Source: Maritimibacter sp. (lineage in GTDB: Bacteria > Pseudomonadota > Alphaproteobacteria > Rhodobacterales > Rhodobacteraceae). From it: 45,962 bases of DNA. This document shows, piece by piece, positions 30,773-44,397 of this stretch (within the stretch, counting starts at the first letter, position 1; each line of letters opens with the position of its first letter). The notes below the pieces were generated by a model. It saw nothing but the letters and a program-made list of their open reading frames with translations, searched no databases and was not told the DNA's origin. The position numbers and the translations under genes were made by a program. The DNA lies in NCBI GenBank assembly GCA_002701395.1, contig NZVC01000043.1, forward strand, positions 15,732 through 61,693, in the 5' to 3' direction.

Positions 30773-33151
30773 ATGGCTCTGGACGGCACCACGCCCGAGG
30801 AACTCCGTGAGGCGGTTCTGTGGCATCTGACCTACACATTGGGCAAGGACGCGGGTCATTCCAGCCTGTACGACTGGCGCATGGCGATGTCCTTCGCGTT
30901 GCGCGACAGGATCGTTGAACCGTGGTTTGCGTCGACGCGTAAAACCTACGAAACGGCGGCAAAACGCGTTTATTATCTGTCGCTTGAGTTCCTGATCGGG
31001 CGTCTTCTTGAAGACGCGGCGATCAACTTGAGGTTGCGGGATGTAGCTGAACGCGCCCTAAAAGGGGTTGGCCCCGCCTTTGACGAATTGGTGGCGGACG
31101 AGCCCGACGCGGCGCTTGGCAACGGGGGGCTGGGACGCCTTGCCGCGTGCTTCCTGGATTCTCTGTCCACCATCGGGGTCCCAGCGCATGGGTATGGAAT
31201 TCGGTACGAACACGGGCTGTTTCGGCAACGGTTCGAGGGCGGGCGCCAAGCCGAGACGGCCGAGGACTGGCTTCGGCAGAAGCACCCTTGGGAGTTCGAG
31301 CGCCCGGAAGTTGCCTATGAAATAGGCTTCAAGGGTCAGGTCCACGGAGACTTCTGGGAACCGGCAGAGTCGGTCATCGCAACGGCGCACGACATGCCGA
31401 TCGTCGGCTGGCAGGGGAAGTGGGCGAACACGCTTAGATTGTGGGCGGCGGAGCCGACGGAGTTGTTCGACCTTGATCGCTTTAACGCCGGGGATTACGC
31501 AGCCGCGGCCGAGCCAGAGGCGCTGGCCCGGACGATCAGCCGGGTCCTGTACCCGGATGACACGACCTATGCAGGCAAAGAGCTGCGGCTGAAGCAGGAA
31601 TACTTCATGACGTCCGCCGCGCTGCAGGATATTTTGCGGCGGTATTTTGCGACCAATTCCAATGCGCGCGATCTGCCCAAACATGTCGCCATTCAGCTAA
31701 ACGACACACACCCCGCCATCGCGTCGCCGGAACTGATCCGGTTGCTGATGGTACGGGGGCTGACTTTTGAAGAAGCCGCGTCCACCGCGGAGCGGACGCT
31801 GAATTACACAAACCACACATTGCTGCCAGAGGCGCTGGAACGCTGGTCGACCTGGCTGATGGGAAATGTGCTGCCGCAACACATGGATCAGATCGAGCGT
31901 TTGGACGATCGCCACCGCAAGGCGCACCCGAACCGGCCGAAATCCGTGGGGCTTGTGCTGAACAACGAAGTTCAGATGGGAACGCTGGCCTTCGTGATGG
32001 CGAACCGGGTGAACGGGGTGTCCGCGCTGCACACTGAACTGGTGAAGGAAACGGTCTTCGCCGATCTGCACGCGCTGCATCCCGAGAAGATCGTGAACGA
32101 AACGAATGGCATAACGCCGCGGCGTTGGTTGAAGCTTGCGAACCCGCCGCTGTCCGGCCTTATCTCGGAGACCATCGGAGAGGGCTGGGAAGCGGACCTC
32201 GACCGGCTGCAGGCGCTAGAGCCCGCGATCGACGACGCGGGCTTTATCGAGCGGTTCTCGGCGGCGAAGCGGCAGAACAAGGTGGCGCTGGCCGACTGGA
32301 TTCAGGGCACGATGGACATCGCGATCGACCCGGATGCGATCTTTGACGTGCAGATCAAGCGGATCCACGAATACAAGCGGCAACTGTTGAATATCCTGCA
32401 AACGGTCAGTCTGTGGCATCGCATTCGGCAGAACCCGAACGGCGACTGGGTGCCGCAGGTTCGCATCTTTGGCGGCAAGTCGGCGCCGGGGTACGCGGTG
32501 GCGAAAGAGATCATCCATTTCATCAACGACGTCGCCCGAACGATCAATTCCGATCCCGAAGTGCGCGGGCTGCTCAAGGTCGTTTACCCACCGAACTACA
32601 ACGTCTCGATGGCCGAGCGGTTGATTCCCGCGGCTGATGTCAGCGAACAGATTTCGACTGCGGGCAAAGAGGCGTCCGGAACCGGCAACATGAAATTCGC
32701 CCTGAACGGCGCTTTGACCGTCGGCACGCTGGATGGGGCGAATGTCGAGATCCGCGAACAGGTGGGGGCGGACAATTTCTTTCTGTTCGGGCTGACGGCG
32801 CCCGAAGTGGTGGCGCGGCGTCGGATCCCGGACCACGCTCGGCTGGCCATCGAGGCCAGCCAGAACCTGAAGGATGTCCTGCAACTTATTGCTGAAGGGG
32901 TGTTTTCTCCGGGCGATCCCGAACGCTATCACGGAATCCTCGACCGGATTTGGCACCACGACTATTTCCTCGTGGCGTCCGACTTCGACGGCTACGACGC
33001 GGCGCATGGCGAGATCGCGCAGGCGTGGAAGGACCAGGGGCATTGGATGCGGATGGCCGCTCGCAATACGGCGCGTATGGGCTATTTCTCGTCTGACCGG
33101 ACAATCCGTGGTTACATGGCAGACATCTGGGACGTGACGTCCGCGATGTAA
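30773..33151 (+). CDS. glgP: Glycogen/starch/alpha-glucan phosphorylase
   Basis: This 792-residue enzyme releases glucose 1-phosphate from glycogen chains. The pyridoxal-phosphate lysine is Lys641 in [35 protein letters not shown] (~116-132) and the block [18 protein letters not shown] are further signatures. ATG at 30773 follows GGGAGATTG; the in-frame extension from 30722 is hydrophobic and unlikely. It is the first gene of the glg operon, 25 bases before glgB. Codon use is noticeably more AT-tolerant (TTG, TTT, ATA, AAT) than glgC-pgm downstream, and it holds a tandem ATTTTGCG pair at 31631-31651. This could mean a different evolutionary history from the rest of the operon. Confidence 0.96.
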   Translation: MALDGTTPEELREAVLWHLTYTLGKDAGHSSLYDWRMAMSFALRDRIVEPWFASTRKTYETAAKRVYYLSLEFLIGRLLEDAAINLRLRDVAERALKGVGPAFDELVADEPDAALGNGGLGRLAACFLDSLSTIGVPAHGYGIRYEHGLFRQRFEGGRQAETAEDWLRQKHPWEFERPEVAYEIGFKGQVHGDFWEPAESVIATAHDMPIVGWQGKWANTLRLWAAEPTELFDLDRFNAGDYAAAAEPEALARTISRVLYPDDTTYAGKELRLKQEYFMTSAALQDILRRYFATNSNARDLPKHVAIQLNDTHPAIASPELIRLLMVRGLTFEEAASTAERTLNYTNHTLLPEALERWSTWLMGNVLPQHMDQIERLDDRHRKAHPNRPKSVGLVLNNEVQMGTLAFVMANRVNGVSALHTELVKETVFADLHALHPEKIVNETNGITPRRWLKLANPPLSGLISETIGEGWEADLDRLQALEPAIDDAGFIERFSAAKRQNKVALADWIQGTMDIAIDPDAIFDVQIKRIHEYKRQLLNILQTVSLWHRIRQNPNGDWVPQVRIFGGKSAPGYAVAKEIIHFINDVARTINSDPEVRGLLKVVYPPNYNVSMAERLIPAADVSEQISTAGKEASGTGNMKFALNGALTVGTLDGANVEIREQVGADNFFLFGLTAPEVVARRRIPDHARLAIEASQNLKDVLQLIAEGVFSPGDPERYHGILDRIWHHDYFLVASDFDGYDAAHGEIAQAWKDQGHWMRMAARNTARMGYFSSDRTIRGYMADIWDVTSAM

Positions 33152-33176
33152 GTCACGGAGTTCAAAGGAGGAGCGC

Positions 33177-35378
33177 ATGCCCGAAACGGAAGCCAAGGGT
33201 CCGAGCCACGGTGATGCGCGCGCGATCGTCGAGGGGCGGCACGGCGATCCTTTCCGCGTTCTTGGCCTGCATGACATCGACGGACACAGGACCCTTACCG
33301 TTTTCGCCCCGGGGGCAGAGCGGGTGACGGCCCTGTCCGGCAAGGCGACCGAGACCGAGCTGAGCCCGGTGAATGGCGCGCCGGGTCTTTTTTGCGGTCG
33401 GTTCGGGCGCGCAAAATCCTATCTTTTGCGGTGCTCGAACAGCGACGGCAGTTGGGAGCAAGACGACCCTTACCGGTTTGGTCCCGTGTTGGGCGAGATC
33501 GACGAATACCTGTTGGGCGAAGGCACCATGCGCCGGATCTGGCAGGCGCTTGGGGCCCATGTCATCGAACACGAGGGAACGCATGGCGTCCATTTTGCGG
33601 TCTGGGCGCCCAATGCTCGGCGCGTGTCCGTCGTCGGTGACTTCAATCTTTGGGACGGGCGGCGGACCCCGATGCGGCGGCGCGGTGCGACGGGGGTCTG
33701 GGAGATTTTCGTACCCGGGCTGGCCGAGGGCACGGCCTATAAGTACGACATTCTTGGGCATGATGGGCACCCGCAGCCGATGAAGGCGGACCCGGTGGGC
33801 TTTGGGTCGGAGCATGCGCCGGCGAATGCCTCGGTCGTGCGGCGGATCGACCGGCCGCACTGGTCTGACGGCGCGTGGATGGACAATCGACAGGCGCACC
33901 AGAACATCGAGGCGCCGATTTCGGTTTACGAAGTGCACCTTGGCAGCTGGCGGCGGTCCGAGGACGGCGGGCGGCGGCTGAGCTATCTGGAACTGGCCGA
34001 GGAACTGGTGGACTACGCCCACTGGATGGGCTTCACGCATTTGGAATTCCTGCCGATTTCAGAATTTCCTTTCGACGGGTCATGGGGTTATCAGCCGATC
34101 GGGTTGTACGCGCCGACCATCCGCCACGGGCTGCCGGACGAGTTTCGCGCGCTGGTGAACGCGGCGCATGCGAAAGGGTTGGGCGTGATCCTTGACTGGG
34201 TGCCGGGGCATTTCCCGACCGACCCGCACGGGTTGGGCCGGTTCGACGGCACGGCACTGTACGAACACGCCGACCCGAAAGAGGGGTTCCATCAGGACTG
34301 GAACACCCTGATCTACAACTACGGCCGCAAGGAAGTGGCCAACTACCTGATATCAAACGCGCTTTACTGGCTAGAGGAATACCACGTCGACGGGCTGCGG
34401 GTCGATGCGGTGGCGTCGATGCTGTACCGTGACTATTCCCGCAAGGACGGCGAGTGGATCCCGAACATCCACGGCGGGCGCGAGAACCTTGAGGCCATCG
34501 CGCTGTTGCAGAACATGAACGTCACCGCCTACGGGCAGGTGCCGGGCATCATGACGGTGGCCGAGGAATCGACCGCGTTCGACGGCGTGTCGCGGCCTGT
34601 CGACAAGGACGGGCTGGGGTTCGGGTTCAAGTGGAACATGGGGTGGATGAACGACACCCTCGACTACATGCACCGCGAACCCGTGCACCGGAAACATCAT
34701 CACCACCAGATGACCTTCGGCCTGCATTACGCCTTTACGGAAAATTACGTTCTGCCGATCAGCCACGACGAGGTCGTGCACGGCAAGGGCAGCATGATTG
34801 AAAAGATGCCCGGTAACGATTGGGAAAGGTTCGCAAATTTGCGGGCTTTTTACGCTTTCATGTGGACCCATCCGGGCAAGAAGCTGCTGTTCATGGGCTG
34901 CGAGTTCGCCCAGTGGCGCGAGTGGAATCACGACCAGTCGCTGGACTGGCACCTGTGCGCGGACGACCTGCACCGCGGCGTCCAGTGGCTGGTGCGCGAT
35001 CTGAACGGGCTGATGCGCGGCACGCCCGCGCTGCATGTGAACGATACAAGACCCGAGGGATTTCAATGGCTTGACGGTGGGGATGCCGAGAACTCGGTGT
35101 TCTCTTACGTGCGCTGCGGCCGCCCCGGCGACCCGCGCGTGGTCGTCGTATTGAACATGCTGCCGGTCGAGCGGACCGGCTTCCGTCTGGGCCTGCCCGG
35201 AGGCGGGTATTGGCGCGAGGCGATCAATACCGACGCCGAGGTCTACGGAGGCGCGAACCGGGGCAATTTCGGCGGCGTCTGGGCCGAGGGCGTGCCGTGG
35301 CACGGGCAGGACCAGTCTGCGCTGATCACGCTGCCGCCGCTGGCGGCGATCGTATTCGTTGAGGAAAATGGGAGGTAA
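33177..35378 (+). CDS. glgB: 1,4-alpha-glucan branching enzyme
   Basis: This 733-residue GH13 enzyme makes alpha-1,6 branches in glycogen. It has two N-terminal beta-sandwich modules; the second begins [21 protein letters not shown]. The barrel carries the nucleophile Asp410 ([12 protein letters not shown]), the acid Glu463 (VAEESTAF) and the [12 protein letters not shown] motif. ATG follows AAAGGAGGAGCGC, a strong site. It lies 25 bases after glgP and 3 bases before glgC. Four TTTTGCG/CGCAAAA words lie in its first 420 bases, and the palindrome CGCAAATTTGCG lies at 34832-34843. Confidence 0.97.
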   Translation: MPETEAKGPSHGDARAIVEGRHGDPFRVLGLHDIDGHRTLTVFAPGAERVTALSGKATETELSPVNGAPGLFCGRFGRAKSYLLRCSNSDGSWEQDDPYRFGPVLGEIDEYLLGEGTMRRIWQALGAHVIEHEGTHGVHFAVWAPNARRVSVVGDFNLWDGRRTPMRRRGATGVWEIFVPGLAEGTAYKYDILGHDGHPQPMKADPVGFGSEHAPANASVVRRIDRPHWSDGAWMDNRQAHQNIEAPISVYEVHLGSWRRSEDGGRRLSYLELAEELVDYAHWMGFTHLEFLPISEFPFDGSWGYQPIGLYAPTIRHGLPDEFRALVNAAHAKGLGVILDWVPGHFPTDPHGLGRFDGTALYEHADPKEGFHQDWNTLIYNYGRKEVANYLISNALYWLEEYHVDGLRVDAVASMLYRDYSRKDGEWIPNIHGGRENLEAIALLQNMNVTAYGQVPGIMTVAEESTAFDGVSRPVDKDGLGFGFKWNMGWMNDTLDYMHREPVHRKHHHHQMTFGLHYAFTENYVLPISHDEVVHGKGSMIEKMPGNDWERFANLRAFYAFMWTHPGKKLLFMGCEFAQWREWNHDQSLDWHLCADDLHRGVQWLVRDLNGLMRGTPALHVNDTRPEGFQWLDGGDAENSVFSYVRCGRPGDPRVVVVLNMLPVERTGFRLGLPGGGYWREAINTDAEVYGGANRGNFGGVWAEGVPWHGQDQSALITLPPLAAIVFVEENGR

Positions 35379-35381
35379 GTC

Positions 35382-36653
35382 ATGGCACAACAGAGAAATT
35401 CACGTCTTTCCAGTCGCGCGATGGCCTTCGTGCTGGCCGGCGGCCGGGGATCACGGCTGAAGGAACTGACCGACCGGCGCGCCAAGCCTGCCGTCTATTT
35501 CGGCGGCAAGGTCCGCATCATCGACTTCGCGCTGTCGAACGCCCTGAACTCTGGCATCCGCAAGATGGCCATCGCCACGCAGTACAAGGCGCACAGCCTG
35601 ATCCGGCACTGCCAGCGCGGCTGGAGCTTTTTCCGGGCCGAACGCAACGAATACCTCGACATCCTGCCCGCGTCGCAGCGGGTCGACGAAAGCATGTGGT
35701 ATCTCGGGACCGCCGATGCGGTGCGTCAGAATATCGACATCGTCGACAGCTATGACGTGGACTACATCGTCGTTCTGGCGGGCGACCACATCTACAAGAT
35801 GAACTACGAAAAGATGATCGAGCAACATGTCGACTCTGGCGCGGACGTGACGATCGGCTGCCTGACCGTGCCGCGCATGGAGGCCCGCGCCTTCGGCGTC
35901 ATGGGGGTGAACGATCAGATGCAGATCACGGATTTCCTTGAGAAACCCGCCGATCCGCCGGGCATTCCGGGCGATGAAGAACACGCGCTGGCCTCGATGG
36001 GGATTTACGTGTTCGATTGGAAATTCCTGCGCGACCTGCTGCTGTCGGATGCGGACGACCCGAACAGCAGCCATGACTTCGGCCACGACCTGATCCCGGC
36101 GATCGTGAAGAACGGCAAGGCGATGGCGCACCGGTTCGCGGACAGCTGCGTGATGAGCGGGCTGGAGAAGGAACCCTATTGGCGCGACGTCGGCGCCATC
36201 GACGCCTTCCACGCCGCGAACATCGACCTGACCGACTTTACGCCCGAACTTGACTTGTTCGACACCGACTGGCCGATCTGGACCTATTCCGAGCTGGTCC
36301 CGCCCGCGAAGTTCATCCACGACGAGGAAACCCGTCGCGGCAGCGCCGTGTCATCGATGGTGGCGGGGGGCTGCATCATCTCGGGGTCCGAGATCCGCAA
36401 TTCGCTGCTGTTCACCGGGGTCCACGCCCACAGCTATTCCGCGATGTTCGAGGTTGTCGCGCTGCCGTATGTCGACATCGGCGAGAAAGCGGAGCTTAAC
36501 CGCTGTGTCATAGACCGGGGCGTGAGCATTCCCGAAGGGCTGGTCGTGGGCGAGGACGCGGACGAAGATGCGAAGTGGTTCCGGCGGACCGAAGGCGGCG
36601 TCGTTCTGATCACGCAGGACATGATCGACGCCCGCGCGGCGGCACTCGGGTAA
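35382..36653 (+). CDS. glgC: Glucose-1-phosphate adenylyltransferase (ADP-glucose pyrophosphorylase)
   Basis: This 423-residue enzyme makes ADP-glucose from glucose 1-phosphate and ATP, the committed and allosteric step of glycogen synthesis. The N-terminal motif [20 protein letters not shown] with [16 protein letters not shown] holds the pyrophosphorylase signature and activator-site lysines. [20 protein letters not shown] is the sugar-phosphate region. The C-terminal ~130 residues are a left-handed beta-helix. The start is 3 bases after glgB, with GGGAGG overlapping the glgB end. The stop codon sits in a 17-base tandem duplication (36638-36671). Full length for the family. Confidence 0.97.
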   Translation: MAQQRNSRLSSRAMAFVLAGGRGSRLKELTDRRAKPAVYFGGKVRIIDFALSNALNSGIRKMAIATQYKAHSLIRHCQRGWSFFRAERNEYLDILPASQRVDESMWYLGTADAVRQNIDIVDSYDVDYIVVLAGDHIYKMNYEKMIEQHVDSGADVTIGCLTVPRMEARAFGVMGVNDQMQITDFLEKPADPPGIPGDEEHALASMGIYVFDWKFLRDLLLSDADDPNSSHDFGHDLIPAIVKNGKAMAHRFADSCVMSGLEKEPYWRDVGAIDAFHAANIDLTDFTPELDLFDTDWPIWTYSELVPPAKFIHDEETRRGSAVSSMVAGGCIISGSEIRNSLLFTGVHAHSYSAMFEVVALPYVDIGEKAELNRCVIDRGVSIPEGLVVGEDADEDAKWFRRTEGGVVLITQDMIDARAAALG

Positions 36654-36671
36654 AGGCGGCACTGGGGTAAA
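36638..36671 (+). repeat. 17-base tandem duplication at the glgC stop / glgA ribosome site
   Basis: GGCGGCACTCGGGTAAA (36638-36654) is followed at once by GGCGGCACTGGGGTAAA (36655-36671), one base different. The first copy contains the glgC stop codon. The second copy's C-to-G change makes GGGG, which serves as the glgA Shine-Dalgarno six bases before its ATG. Confidence 0.8.
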
Positions 36672-36672
36672 C

Positions 36673-38105
36673 ATGAAACGGCGCGTTCTTTCCGTGGCTT
36701 CCGAATGTGTCCCGCTGTTGAAGACCGGCGGGCTGGCGGACGTGGTGGGCGCGCTGCCCAAGGCGCTGGCGGTGCACGGCTGGGACATGCGGGTGCTGAT
36801 GCCCGCCTATCCGGGGCTGGCCGAGACGATGAAGCGGCCCAAGGTGGTGTGGACCGACACCGACCTGTTCGGCGGCCCGGCACAGGTGCTGGGTGGCCGG
36901 GTCGAGGGGATCGACGTCCTGCTGCTGGATGCGCCGCACCTGTATGCCCGCGATGGCGGACCGTATTCCGACGACAGCGGCGACTATGCCGACAACCCCG
37001 AACGCTTTGCCGCGCTGTGCTGGGCGGCGGCCGAGATCGCGCGCGCCGGCCTGTCCGACGGCTGGCGCCCCGAGGTGGTTCATGCCCACGACTGGCAGGG
37101 CGGGCTGGCCCCGGTCTATCTGCGGCAGGCCGGGGGGGAGGATGTGCGATCCGTCATCACCGTTCACAACATCGCCTTTCAGGGCCGCGCCGGGGCGGAC
37201 AAGCTGGACGCTCTGCGGCTGCGGCCGGATGACTTTACCTCGGAAGGGTTCGAATTCTGGGGCGACATCAGCGCGCTGAAGGCGGGGCTGGTGATGGCGG
37301 ATGCGATCACGACGGTCAGTCCGACCTATGCGAACGAGCTGATGCGCGGCGAATTCGGGATGGGGCTGGAAGGCGTGCTGCAGGCGCGGGCCGGGGTGCT
37401 GCACGGTATCCTGAACGGCGTCGACACCGATGTCTGGTCGCCAGACACCGACCCGGCCATTCACCCGTACAGCGCGCGGACCCTGTCCGAGAAACGCAAG
37501 AACCGTGCCGCGCTGATCAAGGAATTCGGCCTTGGCCCGGTGCCGGGGCCGCTGGCCGTGGTTGTCTCGCGGCTGACGACGCAGAAGGGGCTGGACCTGC
37601 TGCCCGACCGGCTGGCCGAGTTCACGTGGCGCGGCGGCGGGCTTGTGGTGCTGGGGTCCGGAGGGCCCGAGATCGAGATGGCGCTGCGCCATCAGGCCGA
37701 CCTGAACCCGCGCCGCATCGGCATTCGCACCGGCTATGACGAGGCTTTGTCCCACCGTATCTTCGCGGGTGGCGACGCGGTGCTGGTGCCGTCGCGGTTC
37801 GAACCCTGCGGGCTGACCCAGATGTACGGCCTGCGCTATGGCACCGTGCCGCTGGTGGCGGCGACCGGCGGGTTGGCCGATACGGTGATCGACGCCAATC
37901 CGGCGGCGGTGTCGGCGGGGGTGGCGACGGGCATCGTGTTCCATACGACCGACGCTTTGGGGCTGGAACAGGCGCTGCGCCGGCTGATCGCGTTGTATGA
38001 CGACACCAAGACGTGGCGGCAGCTGCAACGCAACGGCATGAAGGCAGAGCTTGACTGGACGCGGTCTTCCGCCGCTTATGCGACGCTGTACGAGGGCCTG
38101 TTCGA

Positions 38106-38109
<4 letters not shown>
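36673..38109 (+). CDS. glgA: Glycogen synthase
   Basis: This 478-residue GT5 glycosyltransferase transfers glucose from ADP-glucose to the non-reducing end of glycogen. The ADP-glucose motif KTGGL lies at 17-21 (ECVPLLKTGGLADVVGALPK). HAHDWQGGLAPVYL and the C-terminal PSRFEPCGLTQMYGLRYGTV with a following TGGLADTV are the other signatures. It starts after the duplicated GGGG ribosome site and overlaps glgX by 4 bases. Length and motifs are normal. Confidence 0.97.
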
Positions 38110-41875
<3,766 letters not shown>

Positions 41876-41885
41876 CCCATCGCGG

Positions 41886-41905
41886 GCCCCGGGGCGACCC
41901 GGGGC
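41886..41905. terminator. Hairpin between convergent pgm and xthA
   Basis: GCCCCGGG (41886-41893) and CCCGGGGC (41898-41905) form a perfect 8-bp stem with a GCGA loop. It lies 10 bases after the pgm stop and 9 bases after the xthA stop. There is no T-tract on either side, but the position suits bidirectional termination. Confidence 0.6.
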
Positions 41906-41914
41906 AGTGCAGCG

Positions 41915-42694
41915 TCAGGCGTCCAGTTCGATCCAGACCGGAACGTGGTCCGACGGCTTCTCGCGGTCGCGGATGTCCTTGTCGATGCCGCAGCCGGTCA
42001 TCAGGTCCGCCGCCTGCGGCGTCAGCAGCAGGTGGTCGATGCGGATGCCGTTGTTCTTCTGCCACGCGCCTGCCTGATAGTCCCAGAACGAATAGTGCCC
42101 CGGACCCTGCACGCGGGCGCGGAACGCCTCGGTGAAGCCAAGGTTCAGGATCCGCCGGAACGCGGCCCGCGTTTCGGGCCGGTACAGCGCGTCGTCGGTC
42201 CACTGCTCTGGCTTCGCGGCGTCCTCGGCCTGCGGGATGACGTTGTAGTCGCCCGCCATCAGCGCCGGTTCCTCGGACGCCAGCAGCGCCTCGGCCCGTG
42301 CCTTCAGGCGCTCCATCCACGACAGCTTATAGTCGTACTTCGGCCCCGGAGCGGGGTTGCCGTTGGGCAGGTACAGCCCGCACAGCCGCACCGCGCGCTT
42401 TCCGACGACCGTCGCCTCGATCCAGCGGGCCTGTTCGTCCTCGTCGTCGCCGGGCAGGCCGCGCGTGACGTCCTCCAGCGGGTATTTCGACAGGATCGCG
42501 ACGCCGTTGAAGCTTTTTTGGCCATGCGTTTCAACGTTATAGCCCTTGTCCTCGAAGATCTCGCGGGGGAAGCCCTCGTCGACCGACTTGATCTCTTGCA
42601 GCAGGGCGACGTCGGGCTGCGCCTCGTCCAGCCAGTCGGACAGCGCCTGATGACGTGCCTTGATGCCGTTGATGTTGAAGGTCGCGATCTTCAT
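41915..42694 (-). CDS. xthA: Exodeoxyribonuclease III
   Basis: This 259-residue enzyme cuts at abasic sites and has 3'-5' exonuclease activity in base-excision repair. It starts MKIATFNINGIKARHQAL and carries the metal-binding Glu34 in LLQEIKSVDEGFP. The central block GDYNVIPQAED contains Asp and Asn of the active site. The C-terminal SDHVPVWIEL carries the catalytic His250. It ends at the hairpin shared with pgm. Upstream, 50 bases away on the same strand, is the flavoprotein gene, so they may be cotranscribed. Confidence 0.95.
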   Translation of the reverse strand: MKIATFNINGIKARHQALSDWLDEAQPDVALLQEIKSVDEGFPREIFEDKGYNVETHGQKSFNGVAILSKYPLEDVTRGLPGDDEDEQARWIEATVVGKRAVRLCGLYLPNGNPAPGPKYDYKLSWMERLKARAEALLASEEPALMAGDYNVIPQAEDAAKPEQWTDDALYRPETRAAFRRILNLGFTEAFRARVQGPGHYSFWDYQAGAWQKNNGIRIDHLLLTPQAADLMTGCGIDKDIRDREKPSDHVPVWIELDA

Positions 42695-42745
42695 GGGGGA
42701 CTCCGCAGTTGCCGGGTCAGATTGACCACAGCCCGGGGCGGATGT

Positions 42746-43942
42746 CTACGCGCCCGTGTCGTCCCGCGCGGCGCGGATCGCGGTGCCGCAAGCCCAGCCC
42801 GAGGACCACGCCCACTGAAAGTTGTAGCCGCCCAGCCAGCCCGTCACGTCGACCGCCTCGCCGATGAAATACAGGCCCGGCACCGTTTTGGCCTGCATCG
42901 TGCGGCTGTCCAGCCCTTCGGTCGCGATGCCGCCCAGCGTCACCTCGGCGGTGCGGTAACCCTCTGATCCGGCAGGGGTAAGTTCCCAGTCCGCCAAGCC
43001 ATCGGCGATCCCGGACAGCTGTGTGTCGGGGGTGTTGGCAAGCTGGCCCGACAGGCCTTGCGCCTCGGACCACGCGGCGGCCAGCCGGTTCGGAAGCAAT
43101 TCGGCCAGCGCGGTGCCGACGGCGCGGCGCCCGTTCTCGGCCCGCGCGGCCTTGAGCGCGCCCAACACGTCGCGGTCGGGCAGAAGGTTCACCCGGATGC
43201 TGTCCGTCTCGTGCCAGTAGGACGAGATTTGCAGGATCGACGGCCCCGACAGTCCACGGTGGGTGAACAGCAGCGCCTCGTCGAAGCTGGCGCCGTTGCA
43301 GGATACGCGGGCGGGCAGAGCGACCCCGGCCAAGGGCTTGGTCAGGGCCAGCACGTCCGGCCCGAAGGTCAGCGGCACCAAAGCGGGGCGGGTTTCGGTC
43401 ACGCGCAGGCCGAACTGGTCGGCCACGCGATAGGCAAAGCCCGTCGCGTCCATCTTTGGGATCGACTTGCCGCCCGTCGCCACCACCAGCCGGTCGCAGG
43501 TCAGCCGCTCTCCCGACTGCAAAATCAACGCAAAACCGTCCGGGGTCTTCGTCACCTCGGCCACCGGCGCGTTCAGCCGCAGATCGGCGCCCGCGGCTTC
43601 CATTTCGGCCAGCAGCATCGCGATGATCTCTTTCGCCGAGCCATCGCAAAACAGCTGGCCCAGCGTCTTTTCATGGTAGGCGATGCCGTGACGGGCGACC
43701 AAGTCGATGAAATCCCACTGGGTATAGCGGGCCAGCGCCGACTTGGCGAAATGCGGGTTTTCCGACAGGAAGTTCTCGGGTCCCGCGTAAAGGTTCGTGA
43801 AATTGCACCGCCCGCCGCCGGAAATCCGGATCTTCTCGCCCGGCGCCTTCGCGTGGTCAAGAACAAGCGTGCCCGGCCCGGCATGGGCCGCCGCCATCAG
43901 GCCGGCCGCGCCGGCGCCAAGGATGATCGTGGGGTGATGCAT
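42746..43942 (-). CDS. HI0933/YhiN-type flavoprotein (NAD(P)/FAD-dependent oxidoreductase)
   Basis: The 398-residue protein opens with the FAD dinucleotide motif LGAGAAGLMAAAHA (8-21). The second signature is ISGGGRCNFTNL (~40-51), diagnostic of the HI0933/YhiN family. VVATGGKSIPKMDATGFAYR and the C-terminal GLYFIGEAVDVTGWLGGYNF complete the FAD site. Members include tRNA-modification-like and bile-acid-related (BaiN) enzymes, but the physiological substrate is unknown for most, including here. A TIGR03862-type assignment is from memory. It precedes xthA by 51 bases and lies 37 bases after erpA on the same strand. Confidence 0.88.
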   Translation of the reverse strand: MHHPTIILGAGAAGLMAAAHAGPGTLVLDHAKAPGEKIRISGGGRCNFTNLYAGPENFLSENPHFAKSALARYTQWDFIDLVARHGIAYHEKTLGQLFCDGSAKEIIAMLLAEMEAAGADLRLNAPVAEVTKTPDGFALILQSGERLTCDRLVVATGGKSIPKMDATGFAYRVADQFGLRVTETRPALVPLTFGPDVLALTKPLAGVALPARVSCNGASFDEALLFTHRGLSGPSILQISSYWHETDSIRVNLLPDRDVLGALKAARAENGRRAVGTALAELLPNRLAAAWSEAQGLSGQLANTPDTQLSGIADGLADWELTPAGSEGYRTAEVTLGGIATEGLDSRTMQAKTVPGLYFIGEAVDVTGWLGGYNFQWAWSSGWACGTAIRAARDDTGA

Positions 43943-43979
43943 GGGGCGGGGTGTAGCGGTCCCCGCACCAAACGCAAGA

Positions 43980-44303
43980 TCACATCGAGAAGGACGTGCC
44001 GCAGCCGCAGGACGAGGTTGCGTTCGGGTTCTCGATCACGAAGCGCGCGCCGATCAGTTCCTCGGAAAAGTCGATGACCGCATCGGCAAGGAAGGGCAGC
44101 GACACGCTGTCGACCACGACCTTCTCGCCCGAGCCTTCCAGCACAAGGTCGTCTTCGGCGGCTTCGTCCAAAGAGATATCGTACTGAAAGCCGGAACAGC
44201 CGCCGCCATCGACGGCCACGCGCAGGACCTTGCCCTGGCTGGCGGCGCCGATTTCGGACAGGCGTTCGAAGGCGCGGGGGGTGACTTTGGGCGGGACGAT
44301 CAT
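43980..44303 (-). CDS. erpA: Iron-sulfur cluster insertion protein ErpA/IscA type
   Basis: This 107-residue A-type carrier passes [Fe-S] clusters to apoproteins. Its three conserved cysteines are Cys36 (VDGGGCSGFQYD), Cys99 and Cys101 (SSCGCGTSF). The start at MIVPPKVTPRAFERL was chosen because the family begins here and GGAG precedes it; the longer upstream frame covers the divergent dgt promoter and reads poorly. It diverges from dgt. ErpA versus IscA cannot be fully settled by eye. With bolA and grxD at 8-9 kb, the window holds three Fe-S trafficking genes, but they are far apart. Confidence 0.92.
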   Translation of the reverse strand: MIVPPKVTPRAFERLSEIGAASQGKVLRVAVDGGGCSGFQYDISLDEAAEDDLVLEGSGEKVVVDSVSLPFLADAVIDFSEELIGARFVIENPNATSSCGCGTSFSM

Positions 44304-44324
44304 TTCCACAGCTCCGGCAGTATC

Positions 44325-44342
44325 ATTGTGAGTCAATTGTGA
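44325..44342. promoter_or_regulatory. Direct repeat ATTGTGA in the erpA/dgt divergent promoter
   Basis: ATTGTGA occurs at 44325-44331 and 44336-44342, with an 11-base period (one helical turn). On the minus strand it reads TCACAAT twice upstream of erpA, ahead of a GATACT -10-like hexamer (44324-44319). It could be a regulator site for the Fe-S gene; the binder is unknown. Confidence 0.4.
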
Positions 44343-44397
44343 ATATATGGGCCACGGGACTTGCCGACAAGGATCGGCCGAAAAGACAGGCAGGCAC

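Larger units (their letters stand above)
27500..33599. repeat. Cluster of TTTTGCG/CGCAAAA words
   Basis: Counting by eye, TTTTGCG starts at 27545, 27932, 28621, 29552, 30522, 30533, 31632, 31645, 33390, 33424 and 33593. CGCAAAA starts at 27500, 28438, 28692, 29517 and 33410. That is 16 of the roughly 24 found in the whole window, in 13% of its length. Two are tandem pairs with 11- and 13-base spacing. The words occur in all three coding frames (TTT-GCG, TTT-TTG-CGG, TTT-TGC-GG), so they are not codon bias. Function unknown. Confidence 0.6.
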
